Source: Achromobacter anxifer
GTDB taxonomy: Bacteria; Pseudomonadota; Gammaproteobacteria; Burkholderiales; Burkholderiaceae_B
Assembly: GCF_903652925.1 (NCBI RefSeq)
Contig: NZ_CAHLAR010000004.1
Span: 610,481-674,480 of the forward strand
Length of the DNA: 64,000 bases
Direction: 5' to 3'
Positions within the stretch are counted from its first letter, which is position 1. The number at the start of each line of letters is the position of its first letter. A model generated the notes under the pieces. That model saw only the letters and a program-made list of their open reading frames with translations. It searched no databases and had not been told where the DNA came from. This document shows, piece after piece, positions 42,176 to 50,188 of this stretch. The translations under genes and the position numbers were made by a program.

Positions 42176-43162
42176 TCAGGCAGCGGTCTGGATGCCGGCT
42201 TCGCGTATCAGGCGCGCCCACTTCTTCTGTTCTTCCAGGATGTAGCGCTGCGCGGCCTCGGGAGAGCCGCCCATGGCGGTGCTGCCTTCGGCGGTGAACA
42301 TGGCGATGGTGGCCGGATCGGCCAGCACCTTCTCCACCACCGCGTTGACGGCCTGGACCACTTCCGGCGGAGTGCCGGCCGGCGCGACCAGCGCCTTCCA
42401 GTCCAGCGCCTCGAAACCCTCGTAGCCGGATTCGGCCACGGTGGGCACATCCGGCAGGATCGCCAGCCGCGCTCGCGCGGTGACGGCCAGCGCCCGCAGC
42501 ACATTGCCCTTGAGCATTTCCTGCGCCGCCTGCGGAGTGGCGAACATGTAGTCGGTGCTGCCGCCCAGCAGGTCATTGAGCGCCGGCGCCGCGCCGCGGT
42601 ACGGCACGTTCAGGACCTGGAACTTGCCCTGGTAGGCGAGCAGCTCGCCCGCCAGATGACCCACCGTGCCCGAACCCGCCAGGGCCTGCTTGAGGGCGCC
42701 CGGTTCCGCCTTCGCGTCCTTCACCAGATCGGCCAGCGTCTGCCAGCGCGCATTGGCCTTGACCACCAGCACGACGGGCAGCGACGCGATCATCGAGACC
42801 GCCGCGAAATCCTTGGCCGCGTCAAAGGGAATCTGCGGCATCAGCGCGGGGTTGATGGCCAGGTTGGCGGTCTGGCCCAGGCCCAGCATGAAGCCGTCCG
42901 GCTTGGCCTTGGCCACGAAGTCCATCCCGATGTTGCCGCCCGCCCCCGGGCGGTTTTCAACCACGACCGACCAGCCTGTCGCCGCCGTGACCTTGGCCGC
43001 GATGGCGCGGGCCACGGAGTCCGTGCCGCCGCCCGGCGTATACGGGACGATGAGGCGCACCGGCCGGCCGTTGGGATAGGCGCCCGCGGTCTGGGCGCGC
43101 AGCGGCAAGGCCGCGGCGCATAGCGCCGCGCCCATGAAGGCGCGGCGGGATAGCGTGAACAT
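42176..43162 (-). CDS. Bug-family (tripartite tricarboxylate transporter) receptor
   Basis: 328 residues. N-terminal twin-arginine-like signal (LSRRAFMGAALCAAALPLRAQ). Bug motifs GRPVRLIVPYTPGGGTDSVAR, VVENRPGAGGNIGMDFVAKAKPDGFML and WARLIREAGI. It starts 2 bp after the CoA transferase stop, so the two are one operon. Ligand unknown, expected to be the carboxylate activated by that transferase. Confidence 0.9.
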   Translation of the reverse strand: MFTLSRRAFMGAALCAAALPLRAQTAGAYPNGRPVRLIVPYTPGGGTDSVARAIAAKVTAATGWSVVVENRPGAGGNIGMDFVAKAKPDGFMLGLGQTANLAINPALMPQIPFDAAKDFAAVSMIASLPVVLVVKANARWQTLADLVKDAKAEPGALKQALAGSGTVGHLAGELLAYQGKFQVLNVPYRGAAPALNDLLGGSTDYMFATPQAAQEMLKGNVLRALAVTARARLAILPDVPTVAESGYEGFEALDWKALVAPAGTPPEVVQAVNAVVEKVLADPATIAMFTAEGSTAMGGSPEAAQRYILEEQKKWARLIREAGIQTAA

Positions 43163-43164
43163 AG

Positions 43165-44361
43165 TTAGTCTCCTTGTGTGATTTGCCTTGCCTTCAAGGC
43201 CGCGATTTCATCGTCGCTATATCCGACGCCGCGCAGCAGCGCGTCGGTGTGTTCGCCCACCGCCGGCGGCTGCAGGCGTATGCCGGGCTGGGCGCCGCCC
43301 AGCGTGAAAGGCGCCAGCGGCACCTTGGACTCGCGCCCGTCTTCCAGCGTGATGGACGCAAGGCCGCCGGTGGCCGCCAGATGGGGATCGTCGAACAGCT
43401 GCTCCGGCCGCGTGATGGGCGCGAAAGGCAGCCCCTCGCGCTCGAACACCGCCGCGAGTTCGGCCGCGCTGCGGTCCGCCAGATGCGAGCGCAGCTGCGG
43501 CATCAGCCAGTCGCGCGCCTGCACGCGGTCGTTGTTGGTGGCCAGGCGCGGGTCGGCCAGCAGTTCGGCCAGGCTGAAGGCGCGGCAGAAGATGCCCCAC
43601 TGCTTGTCGCTCACCACCGCCAGGAAGATCTGTTCGCCGCCCTTGACGGTGAACACGTCGTAGATGGCCCAGGCCGAGATGCGGCTGGGCATGGGCGCGG
43701 CGGCGCGGCCGGTGGCGGCGTACTGCATCATGTGCTGCCCCACCAGGAAGACGTTGTTCTCGAACAGCGAGGCCTGCACCTCCGTGCCCTCGCCCGTCCG
43801 TTCGCGCTGCGCCAGCGCGGCCATGGCGCCCATGGCGCCGAACATGCCGCCCATGATGTCGTTGACGCTGGCGCCGGCGCGCAGCGGATCGCCGGGCCGC
43901 CCCGTCATGTAGGCCAGCCCGCCCATCATCTGCACCACCTCGTCCAGCGCCGTGCGGTGCTCGTAGGGCCCGGGCAGAAAGCCCTTGTGGCTCACGTAGA
44001 TGAGGCGCGGATTGCGCTGCTTCAACGTGGCGTAATCCAGGCCCAGCTTCTGCATCACGCCGGCCTTGAAGTTCTCGCTCACGATGTCGGCCGAGTCGAT
44101 CAGGCGCAACGCCGCCTCTATCCCCTCGGGCTGCTTCAGGTCCAGGGCGATGCTCTTCTTGTTGCGGTTGAACATGGGGAAGAAGCCCGCGCCCGATCCC
44201 AGCAGGCGGCGCGTGCTGTCGCCGCCCATGGGTTCGACCTTGATGACTTCGGCGCCCAGGTCCGCCAGCAGCATGCCGCAGGTGGGGCCCATGACCATGT
44301 GGGTGAATTCGACGACGCGGATGTGTTCGTAGGGCAGGCGCGGAGTGGCGTGGCTGGACAT
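43165..44361 (-). CDS. CaiB/BaiF (type III) CoA transferase
   Basis: 398 residues. Family motifs: VVEFTHMVMGPTCGMLLADLGAEVIKVEP (N-terminal), GFFPMFNRNKKSIALDLK, and ASVNDIMGGMFGAMGAMAAL with the aspartate that forms the covalent CoA intermediate. It moves CoA from a donor such as succinyl-CoA to an organic acid. Next to an HMG-CoA-lyase family enzyme it could form a two-step route: activate a hydroxy-diacid, then cleave it. Downstream of the lyase by 96 bp. Confidence 0.9.
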   Translation of the reverse strand: MSSHATPRLPYEHIRVVEFTHMVMGPTCGMLLADLGAEVIKVEPMGGDSTRRLLGSGAGFFPMFNRNKKSIALDLKQPEGIEAALRLIDSADIVSENFKAGVMQKLGLDYATLKQRNPRLIYVSHKGFLPGPYEHRTALDEVVQMMGGLAYMTGRPGDPLRAGASVNDIMGGMFGAMGAMAALAQRERTGEGTEVQASLFENNVFLVGQHMMQYAATGRAAAPMPSRISAWAIYDVFTVKGGEQIFLAVVSDKQWGIFCRAFSLAELLADPRLATNNDRVQARDWLMPQLRSHLADRSAAELAAVFEREGLPFAPITRPEQLFDDPHLAATGGLASITLEDGRESKVPLAPFTLGGAQPGIRLQPPAVGEHTDALLRGVGYSDDEIAALKARQITQGD

Positions 44362-44457
44362 GGGTGTGGCTCTTCTATGGGTCTTCTTTCTATGGGTCTC
44401 GTGCGACTTGCGGCGTGGCCGCGTGGATCGGGCCGGCCGGTCCGCGGCGCGACGCCT

Positions 44458-45396
44458 TCAACGCAGCTGGGTATATCCCTTGGGCAGGCCGGCGTCCGGC
44501 GTCATGCCATAGAGCGGCTCGCCCGGCAGGCCGGCTGCCAGCGGCGCGCGCGCGGCGACGATGCGCTCCAGGTCGATCCCGGTGCGCACGCCCATGGCCT
44601 CGAACATGAACACCAGGTCCTCTGTCACGACGTTGCCGGACGCGCCCGGCGCATACGGGCATCCGCCCAACCCGCCCAGCGAACTGTCGAACGTGCGCAC
44701 GCCCTCTTCCCAGGCGGCCAGGCAATTGGCCAGGCCCAGGCCGCGCGTGTTGTGCATGTGCGCCGCGCCGGCGCTGTCGCCCAGCTCGGCGCGCAGGCGG
44801 CGGAACAGCCGGCGCACCTGCGCCGGATTGGCATAGCCCACGGTGTCCGACAGCCCCGATTCATCGGCGCCGGCCGCCACGCACAGCGCGGCCAGGCGGA
44901 TGACCTCGTCTTCCGGCACCAGGCCCTGCAGCGTGCAGCCGAAGGCCGTCGAAATGCCGGCCTCCAGCTTCACCCCGGGCGCCAGCTCGTCGCGCAGCCG
45001 CGCGATCGCGCGCACCTCCTCCACCATTTCCTCGGGCGTCTTGCGCACATTGGCCAGCGAATGCGCGCGGCTTGCGGAGACCGGCATGGTCAGCTTGTGG
45101 ACGCCCGCCCGCAGCGCCGCCTCGGCGCCGCGCAGATTGGGGACCAGGGCCATGACCGTGACGCCCGCCAGGCCCGCCGCGTGGCGCACCACCTCGGCGG
45201 CGTCGGCCATCTGCGGCAGCAGCCGCGCCGGGACGAAGGACGCCACCTCGATCTCGCGCACGCCGGCCGCGGCCAGCGCATCGATCCAGTGCAGCTTGTC
45301 GGCGGTGGCCATGGTGGCCTTGACGGACTGCAGGCCATCGCGCGGACCGACTTCGCTGATGAGCACGTCGGGCGTCTGGGCATGGGATAGCGGCAT
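44458..45396 (-). CDS. Hydroxymethylglutaryl-CoA lyase family protein
   Basis: 312 residues, HMGL/DRE-TIM barrel. VGPRDGLQS (16-24, metal and substrate Arg-Asp), the metal histidines in AAHMHNTRGLGLANCLAA and the flexible catalytic loop GLGGCPYAPGASGNVVTEDLV with its cysteine are all present. These are the hallmarks of HMG-CoA lyase (acetoacetate plus acetyl-CoA from HMG-CoA), though close relatives split other 3-hydroxyacyl-CoAs. Divergent from an IclR regulator with two operators; first gene of the lyase-CoA transferase-Bug-Bug operon. Confidence 0.87.
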   Translation of the reverse strand: MPLSHAQTPDVLISEVGPRDGLQSVKATMATADKLHWIDALAAAGVREIEVASFVPARLLPQMADAAEVVRHAAGLAGVTVMALVPNLRGAEAALRAGVHKLTMPVSASRAHSLANVRKTPEEMVEEVRAIARLRDELAPGVKLEAGISTAFGCTLQGLVPEDEVIRLAALCVAAGADESGLSDTVGYANPAQVRRLFRRLRAELGDSAGAAHMHNTRGLGLANCLAAWEEGVRTFDSSLGGLGGCPYAPGASGNVVTEDLVFMFEAMGVRTGIDLERIVAARAPLAAGLPGEPLYGMTPDAGLPKGYTQLR

Positions 45397-45413
45397 GGCG
45401 GGATTCCTTGAAA

Positions 45414-45450
45414 ATTCTATCTTATAGAACTATATTCTCTACAATAGAAT
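45414..45450. promoter_or_regulatory. Two similar palindromes, probable IclR operators
   Basis: Site 1 (45414-45430): TTCTAT-CTT-ATAGAA core. Site 2 (45434-45450): ATTCT-CTACAAT-AGAAT. Centres are 20 bp apart (two helical turns). They sit 18 bp upstream of the lyase start codon, so binding would cover its promoter. IclR-type regulators bind such AT-rich palindromes. Confidence 0.6.
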
Positions 45451-45596
45451 TATTAAACCTGCGGATTCCTGCTGTCAAGGCCGGGGTTCCCAGGGAAAAC
45501 GACGAGAGCCGCCCGAAACAGCGCCTACAATGCCGACGATTCGTTCTAAAGGATGGAATATGGCCGCAAACATGCATCGATGCCGCGGAGGCGACC

Positions 45597-46325
45597 ATGC
45601 CGCGTAAAGCCGCCACGGAATCGCTGGCCGACACCGATGCCGCCGAGGGCGGCGTTGCCGCGGTGGACCGCGCGCTGAGCCTGATGTCCGTATTCGGGCC
45701 CGGCGACAAGGCCCTGTCGCTGGGCGAGCTGGCCGAGCGCACCCGCCTGTACAAGAGCACGGTGTTGCGCCTGCTAGCCTCGCTGGAGCATGCCCGCTGG
45801 ATCCAGCGCCTGGATGACGGCCGCTACGCGCTGGGCGGAGAAATCGCGCGCCTGCACGGCCTCTACGCCGCCTCGTTCTCGCTGGAACAGGTGGTGATGC
45901 CGGTATTGCGCGACCTGGTCGCCGCGACCGGCGAAAGCGCGGCCTATCACGTGCGCCAGGGCGATGCGCGCCTGTGCCTGTACCGCGTGGATTCGCCGCA
46001 TCCCGTGCGCGACCACATCCGCGCCGGCGATCTGCTGCCGCTGGACCGCGGCAGCGGCGGCCGCGTGCTCACGGCCTACGATCCGGTGCTGGGCCACGCG
46101 CCCGGGCCGGACCAGGAGCTATATGCCCGCATCCGCGCCGACGGCTATTTCGCCGCCATGGGCGACCGCCTGTCGGAAGTGGCCGGCATTTCCGCGCCGG
46201 TGTTCCTGCTCAACGGCGAGATCGCGGCCGCAGTGACGCTCACGGCGCCCGTCCACCGCTACGTCGCCAATCACCTGGCGGCGGTGCAGGAGGCGGCGCG
46301 GCGCCTGACTGGGAAAGTCGGTTAG
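45597..46325 (+). CDS. IclR family transcriptional regulator
   Basis: 242 residues from ATG 45597 with GGAGGCG upstream; the frame continues leftward through the operator region and was cut there. Winged helix at 18-80 (ALSLMSVFGPGDKALSLGELAERTRLYKSTVLRLLASLE as family block) and IclR effector domain (90-240; CLYRVDSPHPVRDHIRAGDLLPL, GSGGRVLTAY). Divergent from the lyase/CoA-transferase operon that it probably controls. Confidence 0.9.
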   Translation: MPRKAATESLADTDAAEGGVAAVDRALSLMSVFGPGDKALSLGELAERTRLYKSTVLRLLASLEHARWIQRLDDGRYALGGEIARLHGLYAASFSLEQVVMPVLRDLVAATGESAAYHVRQGDARLCLYRVDSPHPVRDHIRAGDLLPLDRGSGGRVLTAYDPVLGHAPGPDQELYARIRADGYFAAMGDRLSEVAGISAPVFLLNGEIAAAVTLTAPVHRYVANHLAAVQEAARRLTGKVG

Positions 46326-46371
46326 CGGACCCGGGCACGGCCAGCGCTGCTGCGGCCAGGCAGTACGCTGG

Positions 46372-46643
46372 GTTCTTGAGCCGCCGGCGTCCAGACTGCG
46401 GGATTCCGATGCTCGCCCCGGTGGGGCTGCGCTTCGGATCCCTCCGTCCGGCCACCGGCTCACGGCATCTGCCCATGAACGGGGTCCGAAACCGACGCAT
46501 TAGGCGACTGCCAGCCGAGGACCCCGGAGTCATCCGAAGCGCAGCCCCACCGGGGCGAGCATCGGAATGACGCAGGGCAGCCTCGGCGCCTAAAGAACCC
46601 CGACATCCGCAAGCTCGTAGCCCGGCGGAACTGATGAGGTAGA
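46372..46643. repeat. Intergenic tandem repeat, unit 1 (272 bp)
   Basis: First of two full and one partial copy, each beginning GTTCTTGAGCCGCCG. Inside the unit a perfect 37-bp inverted repeat (arms 46403-46439 and 46532-46568, first arm starting ATTCCGATGCTCGCCCCGG) encloses 92 bp. The unit contains no plausible gene. It lies between the convergent IclR and TetR genes. Confidence 0.9.
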
Positions 46644-46920
46644 GTTCTTGAGCCGCCGGCGTCCAGACTGCGGGATTCCGATGCTCGCCCCAGTGGGGCT
46701 GCGCTTCGGATCCCTCCGTCCGGCCACCGGCTCACGGCATCTGCCCATGAACGGGATCCGAAACCAACGCATCAGGCGACTGCCAGCCGAGGCGGCCCGG
46801 AGCCATCCGAAGCACAGCCCCACCGGGGCGAGCATCGGAATGGCGCAGGGCTGCCTTGGCGGTTAAAGAACCCTGACATCTGCGAGCTCGAAGCCTACCG
46901 CTTCGGTTTTATGAGGCTAG
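46644..46920. repeat. Intergenic tandem repeat, unit 2 (277 bp)
   Basis: Second copy, highly similar to unit 1 with scattered substitutions and small indels. The inverted arms are at 46675-46711 and 46805-46841 with one change in each arm relative to unit 1. Frames of 60-90 codons in it are by-products of the repeat. Confidence 0.9.
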
Positions 46921-47051
46921 GTTCTTGAGCCGCCGCCGTCCGGACTGCGGGATTCCGATGCTCGCCCCGGTGGGGCTGCGCTTCGGATCCCTCCGTCCGG
47001 CCACCGGCTCACGGCATCTGCCCATGGACGGGGCTGAAACCAACGCATTGG
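46921..47051. repeat. Intergenic tandem repeat, unit 3 (partial)
   Basis: Partial copy with only the left inverted arm (46952-46988); similarity ends around 47040-47050, just before the TetR stop codon at 47055. The lost right half suggests truncation by the neighbouring gene or by recombination. Confidence 0.85.
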
Positions 47052-47054
47052 AAA

Positions 47055-47765
47055 TCAGGGCTGCTGTCCGCCAGGCAGCACCAGCTTCTCCAGATAATCC
47101 AGGTCCTCGCGCACCAGCCGCAAGGACTCGCTCACGTCCGGCGACCTGGGGCGCCGCGAAGCGTCGCGCAGCAGCGATTGCACCGCCATGTCCGCCATGA
47201 TGGCCGCCACTTCCGCACGGCTCAGCCGGCCGTCCGGCTTGTACCACCAGGCGGACCAGTTGCACATGCCGATGAGGCTGAACGCGGCGACGTGCGGATC
47301 CACCATGCGGAACTGGCCGTCGCGGATGCCGTTTTCGATGACGCGGCTGAAGTTCTCCAGCACATTGCGGCGCGAGGCCTGCATGGCCGCGCGCTGCTTG
47401 GGCGCCATGTCGGCCTCGGTCCGGTCGGCCACGCGGAATTCGGCGCTGCGCGACAGGATCAGGTCGGCGTGCTGCGTGACCAGGGCGCGCAGCGCCTCGA
47501 CCGGATCCAGGTCCTCGCGCGTGGCGGTTTCGCCCGCCATTTTCTTGGCTGCGCTCAGCACTTCCTCGGTCAAGGACTTCAGGATCGCGTCCTTGCTCTT
47601 GAAGTAGTAATAGACGGCGGTGCGGCTCAGGCCCAGCGATTCCGCGATGTCCTGGATGCTGGTGCCGCCGGTGCCGCGCTTGATGAATAGCGTGGCCGCG
47701 GCGTCGAGTATGGCGGTGCGCAGCGCTTCGCCCTTCAGCGCTCCCTTGGTGCTTGCGTCGTTCAC
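47055..47765 (-). CDS. TetR family transcriptional regulator
   Basis: 236 residues starting at GTG 47763-47765. The N-terminal TetR HTH is clear (AILDAAATLFIKRGTGGTSIQDIAESLGLSRTAVYYYFKSKDAIL as family block, 18-62), followed by a helical ligand domain. Divergent from the hydrolase/aryl-CoA operon; two TTGAC-N6-GTCAA palindromes between. Probably represses that operon until an aromatic acid or its CoA ester binds. Confidence 0.9.
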   Translation of the reverse strand: MNDASTKGALKGEALRTAILDAAATLFIKRGTGGTSIQDIAESLGLSRTAVYYYFKSKDAILKSLTEEVLSAAKKMAGETATREDLDPVEALRALVTQHADLILSRSAEFRVADRTEADMAPKQRAAMQASRRNVLENFSRVIENGIRDGQFRMVDPHVAAFSLIGMCNWSAWWYKPDGRLSRAEVAAIMADMAVQSLLRDASRRPRSPDVSESLRLVREDLDYLEKLVLPGGQQP

Positions 47766-47882
47766 GTTGCGATGTTCCTCGAATAGGCCGTCCGGGACGG
47801 CCCCGTCCCGAAATTATGGCATGCGCGATTCCGCCGTCTGGCCGCGCCCGCCATCGCTTTCACCCTGGTAAGCCCCTCATAT

Positions 47883-47928
47883 TTGACGCTACTGTCAATT
47901 TTTTAAATTTAATTGACACCAAAGTCAA
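47883..47928. promoter_or_regulatory. Two TTGAC-N6-GTCAA palindromes, probable TetR operators
   Basis: TTGAC-GCTACT-GTCAA (47883-47898) and TTGAC-ACCAAA-GTCAA (47913-47928), centres 30 bp apart, in an AT-rich stretch between the TetR gene and the hydrolase gene. A lone GTCAA at 47944-47948 may be an extra half-site. Identical arms with different centres indicate selection on the arms. Confidence 0.65.
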
Positions 47929-47984
47929 ATATTCGTCTAATACGTCAAATCGATGGCCACGGACCATCGCAACAGGAGACGAAT

Positions 47985-49244
47985 GTGACTACCGCCGCCC
48001 CTTCCAGCCAGGTCACCGCCGGCTTTCTCAACACCGATTGGAATCCGCGCGACCTGCCCGCCGGCGCGTCGACCCGCAACGTGGTGCTGCGCACCGCGGA
48101 CGGCGCCGCCACCTCCGGATCGCTCTACCAGCCCGAAGGTGCGCGCCCGGACACCGTGGTCTGCGTCATGCACCCGCGCGAATTCATGGCCTGCCATTAC
48201 CTGATCCCCGACATCGTCGGCGCCGGCCTTGCCGCCTGGTCGCAAGGCGCCCGCTCGGTGGGCAACGACCTCAGGCTGGAACATGAACTGGCGCTGCAGG
48301 ACGTCGCGGCCGGACTGCGTTTCCTGCGCGACCAGGGCTTCAAGAAGATCGTGCTGCTGGGCAATTCCGGCGGCGCCGGGCTGTACGCCTTTTACGCGCA
48401 GCAGGCTGGCCTGCCGGCCGCCGCGCGCGCCACGCGCACGCCCGGCGGCAAGTCCAGCGGACTGGACGAGCTGGACATGCCGCAAGTGCACGGGCTGGTG
48501 CTGGTGGGCCCGCACCCCGGCCAGGGCTCGCTGCTGCTGAACTGCATCGACCCGTCCGTGGCCGACGAGAACGACGCCCTGTCGGTCGCGTCGGAACTCG
48601 ATCCGCTGGCGCCTGAAAACGGCTACCGCCCCAAGGGCCAGGCGCGTTACACGCCGGAATTCGTCGCCCGCTACCGCCAGGCGCAGCGCGACCGCATCGA
48701 CCGCCTGGACGCGCAGGCGCGGCAGATGATCGCCGACCGCCTGGCGGCCCGCGCCGACGTCAAGAGCGGCGCCGACGCCTCGGCCGAACGCCGGCGCCAG
48801 GCGGCGCACACGCCGGTGCTGGTGGTCTGGCGCACCGACGCCGACCTGCGCTGCCTGGACCTCAGCCTGGACCCGTCCGACCGCCACCCGGGCTCGCTGT
48901 GGGGCAAGGATCCCTATGCGTCGAACTACGGCGCCGTCGGCTTCGCCCGCTTCTGCACGCCCGAGAGCTGGCTGTCGACCTGGTCCGGCCTGTCGTCCAA
49001 CGCCAGCATGGCGCGCACCGCGGGCGGCATCGTCCAGCCCACCCTGATCATCGAATACACCGGCGACCAGGCCTGTTTCCCTTCCGACGTGCGCGCCATC
49101 CATGACGCCATTCCCGCGCCGGACAAGACCCATCTGCGCATCCGCGGCGACCACCATGGCCGCGCCCTGGCCGAAGGCGACGAGCCCGGCCGCTACCTGG
49201 CCGGCCGCGAACTGGCCGCCTGGCTGCGCAGCCGTTTCCAGTAA
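47985..49244 (+). CDS. Alpha/beta hydrolase family protein
   Basis: 419 residues from GTG 47985, with ACAGGAGAC seven to eight bases before it. Upstream in-frame codons run through the TetR operators and were excluded. The fold shows VVCVMHPREFMACHYLIP, the nucleophile elbow LLGNSGGAGLYAF (Ser near 132) and a C-terminal His in IRGDHHGRAL, with Asp in EYTGDQACFP. Not a close match to a named esterase known to me. First gene of the aryl-CoA operon; possibly cleaves an ester or ring-fission product. Confidence 0.78.
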   Translation: MTTAAPSSQVTAGFLNTDWNPRDLPAGASTRNVVLRTADGAATSGSLYQPEGARPDTVVCVMHPREFMACHYLIPDIVGAGLAAWSQGARSVGNDLRLEHELALQDVAAGLRFLRDQGFKKIVLLGNSGGAGLYAFYAQQAGLPAAARATRTPGGKSSGLDELDMPQVHGLVLVGPHPGQGSLLLNCIDPSVADENDALSVASELDPLAPENGYRPKGQARYTPEFVARYRQAQRDRIDRLDAQARQMIADRLAARADVKSGADASAERRRQAAHTPVLVVWRTDADLRCLDLSLDPSDRHPGSLWGKDPYASNYGAVGFARFCTPESWLSTWSGLSSNASMARTAGGIVQPTLIIEYTGDQACFPSDVRAIHDAIPAPDKTHLRIRGDHHGRALAEGDEPGRYLAGRELAAWLRSRFQ

Positions 49245-49267
49245 TCCGCAAGCCGACGGAGCAAGCC

Positions 49268-50164
49268 ATGACTGCAACCCCCAACACTCCCGCCCCCCTG
49301 CGCCTGCACGGCGTGGACCACACGGCGCGGCCCACCTGGCGCCTGCGCGAGACCGTCGCCTTCTATCGCGACATACTCGGCCTGCCGCTGATCCACGTGA
49401 TCTCGGCGCGCGGCTGGGGCCCGGCGACGCACCCCGATTTCCTGCACTTCTTCTTCGATAGCGGCAACGGCAGCACGATCGCCTTCTTCTACTACCTGGG
49501 CTCGGACGAGCCCGAGGCGCTGCAAGGCCGCAGCGGCATGCGTCCGCTGCCCGAGGACCACGTGTTCGACGCCACCCACACCGCCTGGCTGGTAGACAGC
49601 GAAGACGAGCTCAAGGCCTGGAAGCAGAAGCTGCAGGACGCCGGACTGGACGTTTCCGTCGAGACCCGCCACGAGGTGATCGAATCCATCTATGTGCGCG
49701 ACCCGAACGGCTACTTCATCGAATTCACGCGCAAGCTGCGCCCGCTGGGCCAGGTCGACGCAGTCGACGCCGACCTGACGCTGCAGGCGGCAATGCAGGC
49801 CGAAGCCGACGCCGAGGCCGCCGGCGGCCGCATCCAGCAAATCGACGACATCTGGGCGCGCAAGGCCGCGCTGCTGGAACAGCGCCTGGACATGGCCGAT
49901 GGCGCTCAGCCGCAAGTGCGGATCTTCGTGCCGCGTGTCGAGGAGTTCTCTTCATTGGTGCAGGACGCCTCGGGACGCGAGAACTGCACCGTCGTGCCCG
50001 GCGAGCATTTCGACTGCATCGTCGCCGACGGCCCGGTGGAATTCCAGCGCAAGGCCCTGGGGCTCAAGCCCGCCGTCTGGTATGGCCTCTTCACCGGAGG
50101 CGTCAGCGGCACCATCGACCTGCTGGACCGGGACCGCGTGCGGATCTCGTCCGCGCGCCACTGA
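49268..50164 (+). CDS. VOC (glyoxalase/extradiol dioxygenase) family protein
   Basis: 298 residues. N-terminal VOC domain (10-160) keeps likely metal ligands His18 (LHGVDHTAR), His104 (FDATHTAWLV) and Glu152 (NGYFIEF), as in one-domain dioxygenases or glyoxalase-like enzymes. The C-terminal 130 residues (IQQIDDIWARKAALLEQ ... GRENCTVVPGEHFDCIVADG) form a second region I do not recognise. Part of the hydrolase/CoA ligase/thioesterase/monooxygenase operon; may cleave or isomerise an aromatic intermediate. Confidence 0.78.
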   Translation: MTATPNTPAPLRLHGVDHTARPTWRLRETVAFYRDILGLPLIHVISARGWGPATHPDFLHFFFDSGNGSTIAFFYYLGSDEPEALQGRSGMRPLPEDHVFDATHTAWLVDSEDELKAWKQKLQDAGLDVSVETRHEVIESIYVRDPNGYFIEFTRKLRPLGQVDAVDADLTLQAAMQAEADAEAAGGRIQQIDDIWARKAALLEQRLDMADGAQPQVRIFVPRVEEFSSLVQDASGRENCTVVPGEHFDCIVADGPVEFQRKALGLKPAVWYGLFTGGVSGTIDLLDRDRVRISSARH

Positions 50165-50188
50165 CACGCGGGCCAGGAGGAGACAACC

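Noticed and set aside
46648-46866. Frames of 60-120 codons inside the intergenic repeats
   Set aside because: They recur only because the DNA repeats; no ribosome site or conserved protein character.
46372-47051. CRISPR array
   Set aside because: Repeat units are about 275 bp with internal inverted arms, no short direct repeats with unique spacers and no cas genes.
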